From Antitrichia curtipendula (Eukaryota > Streptophyta > Bryopsida > Hypnales > Leucodontaceae): a stretch of DNA of 64,000 bases. Each line of letters begins with the position of its first letter. Position 1 is the stretch's first letter. The notes under the pieces were generated by a model that made no database searches, was not told the origin of the DNA, and worked only from the letters and a program-made list of their open reading frames with translations. The DNA lies in NCBI GenBank assembly GCA_951230915.1, contig OX579635.1:8494001-8558000 (forward strand). The letters are read 5' to 3'. The position numbers and the translations under genes are program-made. This document shows, piece by piece, positions 1-11,560 of this stretch.

Positions 1-186
1 GTGAAGGTGTTGGTGGGATTCTCTGTCGTCGCTTAAGAGTCGTTGCTCTTTCCCAGTGCTGAGCTCTTCGCAAATTACAGGAGCTGCTGCTCGATCTGCA
101 AAAGCAGGCGGTTTGACTTTGTAAGAGGATCTCCAGTTCTCCACTAGCTCCACGGCTCCACTCCCCTTAAATCTGCGAAAAAGCAT
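1..186 (-). CDS. Partial unrecognised coding frame running off the left edge
   Basis: Read on the minus strand from an ATG at 186-184, the frame stays open for 62 codons to base 1, so its end lies outside the window. It is also open upstream of the ATG to about base 279, where an in-frame TGA stops it, so the true start could be a splice acceptor rather than this ATG. The product begins MLFRRFKGSGAVELVENWRS and is rich in charged residues, with no membrane segment or motif I can name. GC content is higher than in the flanking 300-3100 region, which fits an exon. I do not recognise a family. It could be the first exon of a gene lying to the left, or chance. Confidence 0.35.
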   Translation of the reverse strand, partial: MLFRRFKGSGAVELVENWRSSYKVKPPAFADRAAAPVICEELSTGKEQRLLSDDRESHQHLH

Positions 187-279
187 CTTTTTCCAGGCAC
201 ATGGAATTAAAACTTTAGAAGTGGAGAACTCAAGAGCAGCGTTCGAGGAGTTTTCTTGAACTTCATCGGTAATTTCGTA

Positions 280-3144
280 TCATGCATGCAATTGGTTTTC
301 TAATTCTCGTGATGCTCAAGCTCTCGGACTTTTCTTCATTCTTCTGTGGGCACCTACGGTAGAAATTGATGAGCTATTCGTCCTTGCAAGGAATTGATGT
401 GTGAAATCCTTGGGGAGTACAGTATCGTTTCTAAATGCCCTGATTGTACAGTACAGTACTTTCATCTGGAGCTGCCATGACTTGAGTGGGGCTCATCATG
501 CTACATTACCTGGATTCAGAAAACAAACTGTTTGTGCTTCATTTAACTTAATTTTTGTTGAGCAAATGAAAAGAAGATTTAATTGCAAAAGGAGAGTGCA
601 ACAAAGCCCAAGGCAGGAGTGTTTTACCCCACAGGCTAAGCAGACTCAAGACCGGACAGACCGCAGACTGAAAGCAACAAATTCAAAGCTGATTATACAT
701 CGGTTTCAAGTAACCACTCCAGTAATTATTTATATTAACCGGTATACTACGGTGACACATTTCCCTGAACTATTGCTCGATTTTATTTTTTAACCTTGTT
801 TCAAAAGTGAAACCAAACCACCCGAGCCTTCGGTCCACGGGCAACGAAAGTTGATTTGTACAGGTACAGTGGGTGTTGTAGCAGGTTCGTGACTATCGAG
901 GCCAGAAGAAGTAGCCTTCAAGACTCGAGAGCCAACCTGCCAGACCCAGTCAGACCTGAAGCAGCTCGCTAGCCAGCCAGGGAGAAGCGAAGAAGATTTA
1001 GTCCACTGAACCGAAGCGTGCTTCTTGTCGGCGAACCCAGCTTTTGCCTCTCTGACAAAGCCGACCTTGGAAGACCCTGATTCGCTTCAGAGACTTGGAA
1101 CTCGGAGCTGCAAAATGGTCGGCCTTCCTCCTCAAGAGTCTTGAGTCTTGAGTCTTGACTCTTGACTCTTGACTCGATCTTCAGCGCATCAACAATTCCC
1201 TGTAGTGATGTAGTTCAATCCAATTTCCCCACAGACGTCCACATTAGGCCGTCACTCTCCTCTCGTCATTATTGCTTTCTCCCAACGCCCAGAAGAGCCA
1301 TATGGGGCGGTTCAATTTGAGAACGATATTGGGATCTTAGCTGTGTATGTATCGTGAAACTCATAATGTCGTGCCCACTGCCCACTGTCCACGCCACAGT
1401 GATGACATGTGTCTCTGGTCGCTCTCAAAGGTCTAGTGAGTGACACACTTTGTTTCAGTACATTCCTTTGATCCACACAGCCAGACTTAAAGGAGGAAAG
1501 GCCCATTCAGGCCAGGACCACACGAGCAAGGGAGCCGAGCGAGGATTATGATAGCTGACATTGAAGACGAAAAAAGTTTCTTTTTGCAAATGAGGGGATG
1601 AGAATGTGTAAGTACAAAGGTAACATGGCCTAAAACATGACCTCGATCTCCACCTCTTAAGAAACTCAGTTTTGTGATCAATAGTTCATGGTACATCAAG
1701 AGCTGCCGCCCGAGCTTGCCAGTTTGGAAGGGAACACCGGTACCAGTTGGGTTGGAATACTTGGATATTACAGCAATTCTTGAAGTTTTTTTGACGAGAT
1801 CTTTCCTGCTTTTTCATGCGCTGAGATTTGTGTTGGAGCAGGCACTCACACTGAGTAGTTGGAGCACTGTTTTAACCCACAAGCAGTTAAAAAAAGTGAG
1901 TTCGTTCAATTGAATTCACTTGCTAAGACTACACACGCCATTTCTACTGATAAGCTTAGAACCTGTGATGCCAGTTTAAATTCGAGCACTACAACAAAGT
2001 TCCGCTCGAAAAATATCACAAGCTGACAACACTCTGAAAAAGAGGAGCTCTGACTACCGGCTCAACATTCCCAAGCCTTTTTTCTGAGGACGTAGAGCCC
2101 GAGGAACGGACGTGTTCAATATAAATAACGGTTGTCAGTGCATCTTACTGACTCATGCGCGGAGTGGATTTCGAGAGACCTTCCACCATAAGATGTTGAT
2201 CAACTTCCCCCACTAACGTCAGGTTGTAAAGCTTTAACCACAACTAGAATCCAGTCTTGGTTGCAAGCACTTTGCTCCGAAAATGATTGGCCACTACTCT
2301 GTCAAACACTTGCTCTGTTTTACAGTTCAGTAGTTCGGCAGTTCACACTTCATACACCCACTTCCACACATCCAGCACAAACTCGATCCACACCTGCTCC
2401 GTATTCAGAGAACCTTCATTTGGAGATCGGTAACTCACATCGGCTTGTGTCCAACTCTGGAAGTTACGTTACACATCATCAAAGTAGCGACTCTAACAAT
2501 AAACATACCGTGACACCATAATACAATCCACCAGAGGATTGTGAAGGGGATTACTAAATTCAATGAACTCAATGCGCTTCAAAATTTCATCAGAACCTGC
2601 CATAGCTCTTACCGAGGAGCAATCCAGTGAGGGAACCTTGCTGACCTCTATAGTCGAGCTGTGAAAGCTCAAATACATGATGACTAAATGAGCAATATCT
2701 ACAGTGTCAAGATTGCAACATGTCATGCGCTCAAATTAATCCTCATGAGTACTAGTTGAGTTGATCAGGCTAGCCTTGCAAATGATCCAGGGCAAGAAAT
2801 CATGAAAGACGTAATAGAAAGGCACATGCTTGGTCCTAAACAATCACATGATTTGTTGTGCTGTTCCCCAAAACTACCAATCTGACTAAGATATGTGAGT
2901 TCTATGGTTTAAGGGTACCATTGTTCACATGTGTGGTGAATAATTGAGACAAACAGGTAAGCCTTGATACCTTCAGCAAGTCGATTTGTAAATGCAGCAC
3001 TGCAGAATGAAATTAAATCTACAATAGAAAAGTACATCCGCCAGGACCTAGGAAATGCAGTCCTCTATATGTAACAAAAGTCGAGGTTTGATTACAAGCT
3101 GAACTCGATGTTCGATTACCTTGACGGTCCTAAAACCTGTCAAC
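280..3144. other. Intergenic region left of MED9
   Basis: No convincing gene is seen here. Short open frames on both strands (for example 401-793 plus and 2493-2726 minus) lack motifs and splice continuity. At 1133-1174 there is a small inverted simple repeat built from GAGTCTT and AAGACTC/TGACTCT words. The 3' UTR of the leftward MED9 gene probably lies just below 3145. Confidence 0.4.
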
Positions 3145-4935
3145 CTAAGTATCCGCTGGATATATGTTCTCAACCATACTTTTGTACTTCGCAAGCACAG
3201 CCCTGAAACATTGAATAGTTTGCATTAGAATCAACAGAGAGAACATGACGAGCTGCAATAAAGTTCGAATTGAATTACGTCGCTGCAACGTCCATTTCAA
3301 CATAAAAACGAAACGAACCTGCGTTCCTCCAACTTATTTCTGTGATCTTCCAAAGTCTTCCTCTGTGTTGCGACGTCCTGCAGGACCGGTTTTGAAACCT
3401 CCATAAGTCTACCACAATTGTGACGGCGTGATAATGAAGATGTTGGTTTCAAAAGAACACTCAGAAGTTCTCTCTTTGGTAAAACCCTGACTAATTATAT
3501 TGGTAGTTGATTCACCAATTATTTACAACAAATTAGTAGCCAGATACGTAACGAAAATATTGTGCACATTAAATGTCCTGGTAGTGTGATCCAATCATCC
3601 AAATTCTGATGAATAACGACTGGGCAAAATGGTACCAAAACTTCAGGATTGCAATCAGTAGTGACTGAGCTCATTGAATATACAAGAACTGATCTCTGAG
3701 GTCAAAGACACATAGTTCTCAGACAAACAGCATAAATCACTCAAAAAGAAGACATTAACCGGAGGGCTCTACATCCGAAAGCGCACAAGCCAAGTCTTTT
3801 TAACGCACCTTCTCAGTTGTATTACTCCCTAAAGAGTTTAGAATTTGCTCTGCCCTCTGAAACTGAGTCACTAGTTCATGGACCTGAACAAGAATTGAGC
3901 CAAGCATCAGAATCAGTTCAGCGGTCACCATCAATTAGCATATGTTTGCAGAAATAGATCAATAATGAACATAACGTAGAGTACAACGATGGCTTCAGTT
4001 AGGGTCGTAATGAAACGCTTCGCGCATAAAAAACCCAGATAATGTGCAATGAGGTAATTTTTACTTGATTATCAACTTGCTGATCTCGTGCTCCTCCCTC
4101 GACTGCATCTGCTAATGCTTCGATAACCTTTAAGTCCCCAAGGAATGCCCCGGAAAAAAATGATCAGAGAGTGACAAGTTTGTGGAAAAATTAAAGAATC
4201 CCACGACTCGACTTCTTCAAACCTAGTTCCTGAGCTTCACACATGTAAACTAGATTCACAAAGTTATCAATGAAGACTAAATTTTAACCTAATAGAACAT
4301 TCGGTCAATATTAGATAATGTTGAATTTATGTCAAGGTAATGTTCACTTAATGCTAACGAAGTAATTGCCACTGTAATATCAAGTCAAAACCAAGGAGAC
4401 CAACATCACACTGACATTCAGTTAACACCATTTGCGTTACACTACCGGGTAATATCAACTCAACAAGAGGACGAATCTAATGCATCTTGACTTGAGATTA
4501 AACTTTGTCAATCTAATGGCGAGGCTTTTTCGTGATGAACTCTTCCTTACTTAAAATTCTACTTGAACTTCGATCTCTAAAGAAATTGCAGACAGACCAC
4601 AACGTCAGATACGCATCATACATGCCCTAACATACTTCGGGACACAACAATTCTAGCGATTCTTACGACACCCGGGAAACATTGCGTTCAAACTGCTAAG
4701 CACTTCGAGATTGTTATTTCTTTAATATCTATTCAACTCTGAAGCAAGAAATACCAAAACAGACATTCAAGCCGAAGTAAATCATGTTGCATCAAAACCC
4801 TAATCAATCAAAAAAGAAAAGAAAAAGAAAGAGGATAGAAATTACGGGAACGAGATGGAAGTGGAACGCCTGCGTCTGGAATGGGTGCTGCTGCCACCCT
4901 GGCTGGGCTTGACTCTGAGCTTGCGACCACGACAT
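3145..4935 (-). CDS. MED9: Mediator of RNA polymerase II transcription subunit 9 (MED9)
   Basis: MED9 is a small middle-module subunit of Mediator, the nuclear bridge between activators and RNA polymerase II. Exons (minus) are 4935-4846, 4127-4065, 3883-3809, 3398-3319 and 3202-3145, giving 121 aa. Exon 1 encodes a Gln-rich start (MSWSQAQSQAQPGWQQ) leading to FHFHLVP; exon 2 encodes VIEALADAVEGGARDQ. This is the conserved plant MED9 block, followed by a helical region with ILNSLGS and a C-terminal coiled-coil-like tail containing TQRKTLEDHRNKLEERR. All junctions use GT-AG and keep frame. The acceptor of exon 4 (tatggag/GTTTC) was chosen because it alone restores phase. The N-terminal Gln-rich part is much shorter than I recall for flowering plants. 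The family call rests on remembered similarity to Arabidopsis MED9. Confidence 0.85.
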
Positions 4936-5371
4936 GGTCTCCGCCGAGATCGATCCCTATTTGTACGTTCCTTTGCAGCCAATCTCTCTGCACAAACTAA
5001 AATAATTAGCCACAGCATGCATTATCAAGTGAAAATGAAGCATTCAATAGTATGATTCGATTACTCTGTTCGCCGTTAAAGATCACGCATGCACTGGTGC
5101 AAGGTATCGCTGTAAACAATTCTCGGAAGAATTGGGCAACCTAAAACCACGAGATAGGGGAGATGAGGGAGTAGCACCAGTCGGTTCACCTTGGTCAATT
5201 AATAAACCCTCGTTTGGAGGAGCAGCGAATTCGAAGTCTAGGAGTTCGCCATCGCCATCGCCATCCCGCAGAATTGCGACCAAGAGAAATGCGCAAAAAC
5301 AACTTTTTAAAGTTGGCCGGAATTGCTTTCTGACGGCCAAACTACTTTGGAGAGGCGGGATGGAGCTACAG
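4936..5371. promoter_or_regulatory. Upstream region of MED9
   Basis: This should contain the 5' UTR and promoter of the leftward MED9 gene. A minus-strand frame at 5340-5083 (85 codons) starts with a hydrophobic segment (KSCFCAFLLVAIL) and a plus-strand frame overlaps it at 5132-5374. Neither has a recognisable domain. One may be an upstream leader ORF, or both may be chance. Confidence 0.3.
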
Positions 5372-5866
5372 TAAGGTAAAACAGCCCATTGTGGTCAGAA
5401 TTAGGAGTTTGACCTCATGGAATAAAAATTGAAATTTTCCAATTTTCCAATTTTCCAATTTTTTCCCCACAGTGATACAAGTGTAAGAAACAGTGAGAGC
5501 AATTGAAATTATGTTTTTTTGACAAAGTATAAATTTGCTATGAATTTTTGAAGTGTCCAATGCATCATGGCCCAAAAGATTTCTGTAGATTGCCTTGGAA
5601 CCAACAAAATCTGAATCCATCATGCTCATTTTACTCACCTAAAATAGTCATAGTATTTTTTAACATGGGAGGCTTAAGAAGGAAATTCTTACAATGAATT
5701 CACATTGAAAAGTTGGAAGTTCCTAATGAAGTCACTAAACAATTCATTATTGTCATGTAAGACATGCATTGAAGCCAAAATCTCACAAACTAAAAAATCC
5801 TATAATGGGGTCATTCCCTAGGTATCCACTATAGGTCATTTGACCACAATGGGCTGTTCTACCTTA
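5372..5866. mobile_element. TA-flanked inverted-repeat element, family A copy 1
   Basis: The left end (5372-5397) reads TAAGGTAAAACAGCCCATTG and onward. The right end (5841-5866) is its reverse complement apart from one mismatch (TGACCACAATGGGCTGTTCT then ACCTTA). The outer TA on both sides is consistent with a TA target duplication, as in Tc1/mariner-type MITEs. The interior is AT-rich and non-coding. A second copy, in inverted order, surrounds another element at 18273-19745. Confidence 0.7.
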
Positions 5867-6519
5867 TGAGATGAAGGTATTTTTGGATGAATAGGTGCAT
5901 TTTATTTTTTTAGGATTTTTAGTCCTTCGCATTCTTCTAGGGTTGAATTGAAGTGGGCCTTGATATATGAGGAAACATATTCTTCCAAGAGATGAAGTGG
6001 CCTAGAAGCCAGCTTACATGTGAGCTTGGTGGGCAGAGAAAGCAACAAAAAGATAAGAACAGTGCCTCTAATGATTGGTAAGCGTGGAAGTAGGAGAGAT
6101 TGTTTTAAGTATGTATTTCTAATAAATTTTTACTAAAAATCTTCATGAAGGTCATTACTTAATATCTTATCTTTAGGAATATACTTTAAAACACACTTAA
6201 AACACCCCTTTCTCTTGTAGTGGAGGCCCTAATTTCTTTAGGGTCACTCAAACAAATAGATGTCTTATTGTAAACATGGGTCTTCAATAATATATTAGGG
6301 ATCAATCTTTTTTTAGTAAATAATCTTATGGATTGAAATTCCCTCCATTTAAGCAATCCAAATACCTTGTTGCTATCATTTTTCAGAGGAAGACAATTTA
6401 AGTTTAGAAAAATGCAAGTAAAATTGTTTATAAAAAAATCATAATTTTTTGAATTTTCGAAGTGAAGTCCAAGAAAACACACAACCTTGATAGGGCTATG
6501 AATGTCTAGAAAGAAATCA
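5867..6519. other. AT-rich intergenic DNA
   Basis: No gene, RNA or clear repeat boundary is seen between the two flanking transposon copies. Confidence 0.4.
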
Positions 6520-7447
6520 ATAATCCCTAAAGGACCAAACATTGTTTTTTTATAATATAGCAATTTTGAACAGCTCACTACAAACGGAATCATTATTTTG
6601 TTTCTTTGAAAATTTCACAGAAGATGTGTCCAAGGAGTAGCTTTAAGACCCAACAATTTTCATAACTTTTGACTATGCGGTTAAAAAGTTATTGCAGGAT
6701 ATGTCATTTTTATTGGTCACCAGGCAACCAGGGCAACTGAAAAAACTTCTTTAAATTTCATTTTTTTTTAAAATAAATATTTGAAATTGGTTCTTTAGAT
6801 TTATATATACGTGGGAAGCTTTGGATCATTACATTTTGATTAATGAGATGAAAGTTATGAGGAGTCTTAGTTTGAGGGCAATTATGGAATCTCTACTCTA
6901 AGATAAACTTTGAAGTCCTTTATTTAACTCAATTTTCAATATTTTTGGAAAAAAATAAAAACATTAGGTGTAGATTGTTTATTACAACATTACAACCTTT
7001 GGGATGGCATTTTTCAATTCTGTATTTAAATTCTTAACAATTTAGTGTTTTGAACATTCTCTACATCTTTCTACTTACTATTTTTTTCCTATATGTTTTA
7101 CAATTCCAAATGATCTGAAATTTTTCAAGCATGTAACCAACTTGCCTTGAATAATGAATGCAAGGAGTAACCACCATTTTGGACATTTTTTCATACAAAT
7201 GTGACCTTGTGAAGTGTAGCTGCCCAAATTTTCACAAGTAAAAAAAATGATTTTTGTCACTTCAAACACTATTATCTTGCAATCCACATGGTGGAAATGT
7301 CTGAAATTTTTTCTCAAACTAGTTTAATACAAGATCCTATGATTACATTTATTCAACATGTTTTTTTTCAAAACTTTGGTACTTGTATTAGAAATAGCAG
7401 TTTGGGAGCAGTTTTGGTGAAAACATAGTCTCTGATCTTTAGGGGAT
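6520..7447. mobile_element. TTAA-type (piggyBac-like) element, diverged copy B3
   Basis: The left end reads TAATCCCTAAAGGACCAAAC and the right end GATCTTTAGGGGATA, diverged versions of the TTAACCCCTAAAGACC terminus. The interior shares long stretches with 18405-19355 and 21725-22678, including the strings around ACTTCACAAGGTCACATTTG and TCCAAATGATCTGAAATTTT. There is no intact transposase frame, so it is non-autonomous and decayed. Confidence 0.55.
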
Positions 7448-7885
7448 ACTGGGACACTATTAGATCTATAGCTAACAAATAAATACCTTAAATAGTCTAA
7501 AATATATATTGAAATTGACTTCATTGAAGTGTTTAATGAATGCAATATTCAATCCAAACCATTGATCTCAAGCTATAATGATTTTAATGCTTGACCCTAG
7601 AAGGACGTTGAGATCCAAGAGTGTTCGATGGATGACTTTCAAGATTAGTATAGAAATGAAAAATGTACCAGTAATGGTTCAAAAATTGAATCAATTTTGG
7701 CAAAGTACCTTAATGATACGTCTTGTCTTTTGGAGGGTTGGTCAATATCAAACAAGCCTTGTACCCTCTATTGAGAGTTTTAAATGTACAATAATTGTCA
7801 CCCATTTATATTGTTCACCCAAATTTGATTATTACTTTGACAAAAATAAATATGAGTCGGATGGTTTTATAGGGAACATAATTGG

Positions 7886-8541
7886 TTAACCCCAAAATGC
7901 CCAATACACCAAAATTTGGTGTCAACAAAACTTTGAAGCTAAATAAAACCTTATTAAATTAGTATTTTTTATATTTTGTATTTTTGAAAATTCTTTTTGA
8001 AGTCTAAATTTAGTATCAAAAATCTGATTTTGAAAATAAACAATATGATTTTTCTATTCAAGATTTTGTGCAAGGGTGTCTATAGCAAATTTTTTTTATT
8101 TTTTTTTGTGTTGAGGGCTCTTGGAAATGAGCCTTAAATACACTAGATCTTGGAGAAAAATTACATTAGAAATTCATTTAAAAAAATTTTAGAGTAGATT
8201 TTGAGAAGCCATAAATTGATTTTGGATTTTGTATGTGATGTCCTTTAACCTCATATTTGATTGTTGACCAAATTTTATTAGATTTGACATGTGAAAAGAA
8301 GATTGAAAGACTTCAAATCACTTTCACAATTTCAACACCCTTATGATCAAACATTACAATCTTCAATCCATAAGTGATATTGTTGTATTTTTTTTTCCCA
8401 TGACATTTCTAACATGTCTTGTTTGAATCTGTACCATTACAGTTCAAAAAAATTGATAAAATTGATAAAATTGTTGACTTTTTGTTCAATTTAGAGCAAA
8501 TTCTAAGAAGTTAAAAAGAAATGGTAGGCATTTAGGGATTA
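7886..8541. mobile_element. TTAA-type element, family C copy 1
   Basis: The ends are TTAACCCCAAAATGCC (left) and GGCATTTAGGGATTAA (right), near-perfect inverted repeats bounded by TTAA. A related sequence begins at 42790. A minus-strand open frame does not span the element, and no transposase is recognisable. Confidence 0.6.
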
Positions 8542-8561
8542 AGTATATTCCAAGGCAACAT

Positions 8562-9075
8562 CCATCCATTCAAATAAGCTGTTTGTTTGTTTGTTTTGTT
8601 TTGTTGTTTGATACAATGAGCTCTCCCGGACCATCCTCAGTGGCATACTTGGGACCATTTGTAAACCCTTGGCAAGGAGGGGTGCATGGGCTTTGTTTCG
8701 TGTTGTTCATACCTACGATGTGAAGGTTAAATTTTTTTGAAGTTTTTATGAATTCAAAAATTAGAAAATTACTTTTACTTTTCTTTTGGTTGTAGCAACG
8801 ACATGAGGCACACTAGTCCATCCATTAAGACAGGTTGTTTGTTGGTATTATTTTGTTTGTTTTGTTTGTTATATTGAGATCTCCCAAGCCGTGCGTCCCC
8901 CATTTGCATGCTTGGTATTGTCAAAAAGCTCTTGACGAGAAGGGGTGCACAGGCTTTGTTTCATGGCATTAGTTGAAAAGATAGTTGAAAAGATATTGAA
9001 TTTTGAAATTTTTATGGATTAGAAAATTAGAAAATTACTTTTACTTTTGTTTAGACTATGGCAACGGCACACAGG
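8562..9075. repeat. Tandem duplication of about 253 bp, part of a dispersed repeat
   Basis: The block from 8562 (CCATCC, TTTG-rich, GGGGTGCATGGGCTTTG, ending in GGCACACTAG) is repeated with divergence from about 8815 to 9075 (TTTG-rich, GGGGTGCACAGGCTTTG, GGGCACACTGG). A third, antisense copy lies at about 49487-49760. The family starts with TTTGTTTGTTTTG runs and includes a conserved GAGCTCTCCC/GAGATCTCCC core. Confidence 0.6.
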
Positions 9076-9981
9076 GCACACTGGTATTGGATTGATAACT
9101 CTTGAAACCAAGATAATTGTCACTGCATAATTGGAGCTCAGAATAGTCTTTCCACAATTTCAGCGATGTAATGAAGTCGCACAATAGGATCTTCTACCAT
9201 TGTGAAAGACCCACATAGATATTCTTGCAAAGAATGACACTACTGTACCATTACAGAAGGGCTTCGACATTGGGGTCGTAAGAAATAAGAAAAAAGACCA
9301 CTTTCGGTGCAATTCTTGCTGGTTTAGGAACAAACTAATGACATTTGTGGACTATTTAGAGCTGCTCACTCCAAAAATTTACTGAGAAACTTGGTTCCTC
9401 TTTCATTACTTCTCATTTTCATTTTCATTTGTCACAAAAATGATTCATGCCCTCTTTACTCTATTCTTGAGTTCCAAATTACGCCTACTCAGCGGTACAG
9501 ACACGGTAATACCTACAGTGAGTGAAAATTGTAGTGGAAAGGAATTTACAAGGGATTCACAGCCTCTAAGGATCCTTCAGTGATAGAATACAGTTCTTAC
9601 TTTGGTCCACATGGACTTGAAAGAATTGAGTATCTCCATATGCGATAGTCAAACCACTAACGAGGTTCTGAATATTCCAGTTTTGTTTTACCCCTCCCCC
9701 CATTCTGAACTATGGCATTCATTGTGTCTGCCACGGCAAGGAAATACATCCGCAGTTTCCTAATTTGCTCTAGAATGTATTACAGGCAATAGAATGTATG
9801 TGTCTCAGAACCAAAATTCAGTGTAATCACTGCTATGGTATTTCCTATCGAAGGACTTCAGTTTGAATCTGGTTCTTCGTGGGCAAAATTCCAGTTACCC
9901 ACGCCATTGTCAACCATACCACAAGAAATTGCACTTGAGCATAACTGGTAGAGGTGCGTTGATTTTGCGACACCAGCTGCA
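9076..9981. other. 3' flank of RPB9
   Basis: This probably holds the 3' UTR and polyadenylation region of the leftward RPB9 gene plus ordinary intergenic DNA. I see no other gene. Confidence 0.4.
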
Positions 9982-11560
9982 TCAATCACGCCATCGGTGG
10001 CCACAATTTGGATTACAACACACAAAGAAAAGCGTCATGCCTTCCTCTCCACGAGCAGTAGCCTGCAAATCATAAATGATAAACATCAGTGAGCAAACCT
10101 ACTTTTTGAACTTCACCTACGATTTGTATCACCTCTTCTCAGTTGGCTGGCCAAATTAAACCCTAAATGCGTACGTGGCCACTTCCATGTCTACAAGGGT
10201 AGGATTAATCATTTAGGGAACTTCAAGGAAGCTAACAAAACATTATAATAGACAGAAATCACACCCTACATTCATTTAATATCGGTAATAAAAATACGTT
10301 TTTGGAAATTGGAATGATCGACCATGAGCTTCAAAGTGGACTTTCTATTCCTAGGTCTAGGCACCAGAGGGAAAAAATACGCATAAACTACATAGATGAA
10401 GTGTTCTTCTAGAAACAGTCACGTATACTACGCAAGATAATGATTAATTGATAAGAGAACAAACAGTAAAGACAAGCACAAGTGGATAACGAGGTAAGCT
10501 ACTAAGCTACTTTCAGGAGAAATATGCTATCTACACCCAGACCTCTTCAATATAACAACCTAGGCAACCCAAATGCACATGACTATAATGGAGTCTATGA
10601 CAAAACACAACACTCTTCTCTAAAGAGACTGCCTTAGGGTACTAATCGGGTTCTAAATGCACTCGCATGAACTGACAACTAGACAAGTGGAAAATGTCCA
10701 CTAAGATTTATACGCAACATACGTAGTATGTTACATTCAGAAGATATTTAAAGAGTGTGCAATTACAGAGTGTCGTTACAGAGGATTGAATACGTAGTGT
10801 TGTATAAAAAGTGACATTAAAAATACTTGAGGTTGCGGGAATCACGAAGGTAATCTAGACCTTTTTCACACTTGACAAACTCCATATTATCACATTTGCA
10901 TGCAACTTCTTGCGACATAACAGTGAGATAAAATTGGGAGAGTCCATTGGCTAGGGTCTGCCAAGAGAAAGTGATATTAAGAGGTTTGGGTAACGGCATT
11001 CTAAATTTATCATCGAAAATGTCTCGTGATTAAATCGCTTGATTACGAGTTGATACAATAATAGCGTCATTTGATTTTTTTGAAAAGTGTATAGAGGACG
11101 TGCCTGGAAGAAAACTGCTTCTCCGTGCTGACAATTAGCGCAACGAACGTTCTTGGTACGCGGCAGAGTGGGATCAGAAGCAATATCCTGAAGGACCTGC
11201 GTGCGCTCATCCGCGCTGTGAAGCACCTCGTTCCTGTACACGCAATTGTTGTCCGCAACCTCCTGCTCGATCACCAGCGATCAACCCTCGCTCAAACCCC
11301 AATTTCCCAGCATTCCGAAAACCCTAAAAAAATCTCAAAATTTCACACTGCAAAAATCTCACCTGATGATCACAATTCCGGCAAGCGTAGAGCAAGACCT
11401 TCTTCTCCCGATCCTCCCGCGGGTACAGGATGTTGTTACTGCCACACATCCAACACCAACCCATCAGCAATGCATCACGGAAACAAAACTCGTCAATAGA
11501 AAGGCAAGAACTTGGAGATGGAACTGCTCACCACTCTCGGCAAAACTTCATGGTACTCAT
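9982..11560 (-). CDS. NRPB9: DNA-directed RNA polymerase II subunit RPB9
   Basis: RPB9 sits at the jaw of RNA polymerase II and supports start-site choice, elongation and TFIIS-stimulated transcript cleavage. Exons (minus) are 11560-11532, 11438-11363, 11262-11104 and 10062-9982; the product is 114 aa, the usual family length. The first zinc ribbon has Cys7, Cys10, Cys29 and Cys32 (MKFCREC then ACRNC). The linker carries [20 protein letters not shown] and DPTLPRTK. The second ribbon has Cys76, Cys79, Cys103 and Cys108 (VRCANC, then [13 protein letters not shown]). The last intron (10063-11103, about 1 kb) has a GC donor: CAG/GCACGT, paired with a normal TTTGCAG acceptor. Reading on without splicing replaces the conserved second-ribbon end with unrelated residues, so the GC donor is required. 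The plant may carry paralogues serving Pol IV or Pol V (NRPD9/NRPE9). Confidence 0.93.
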
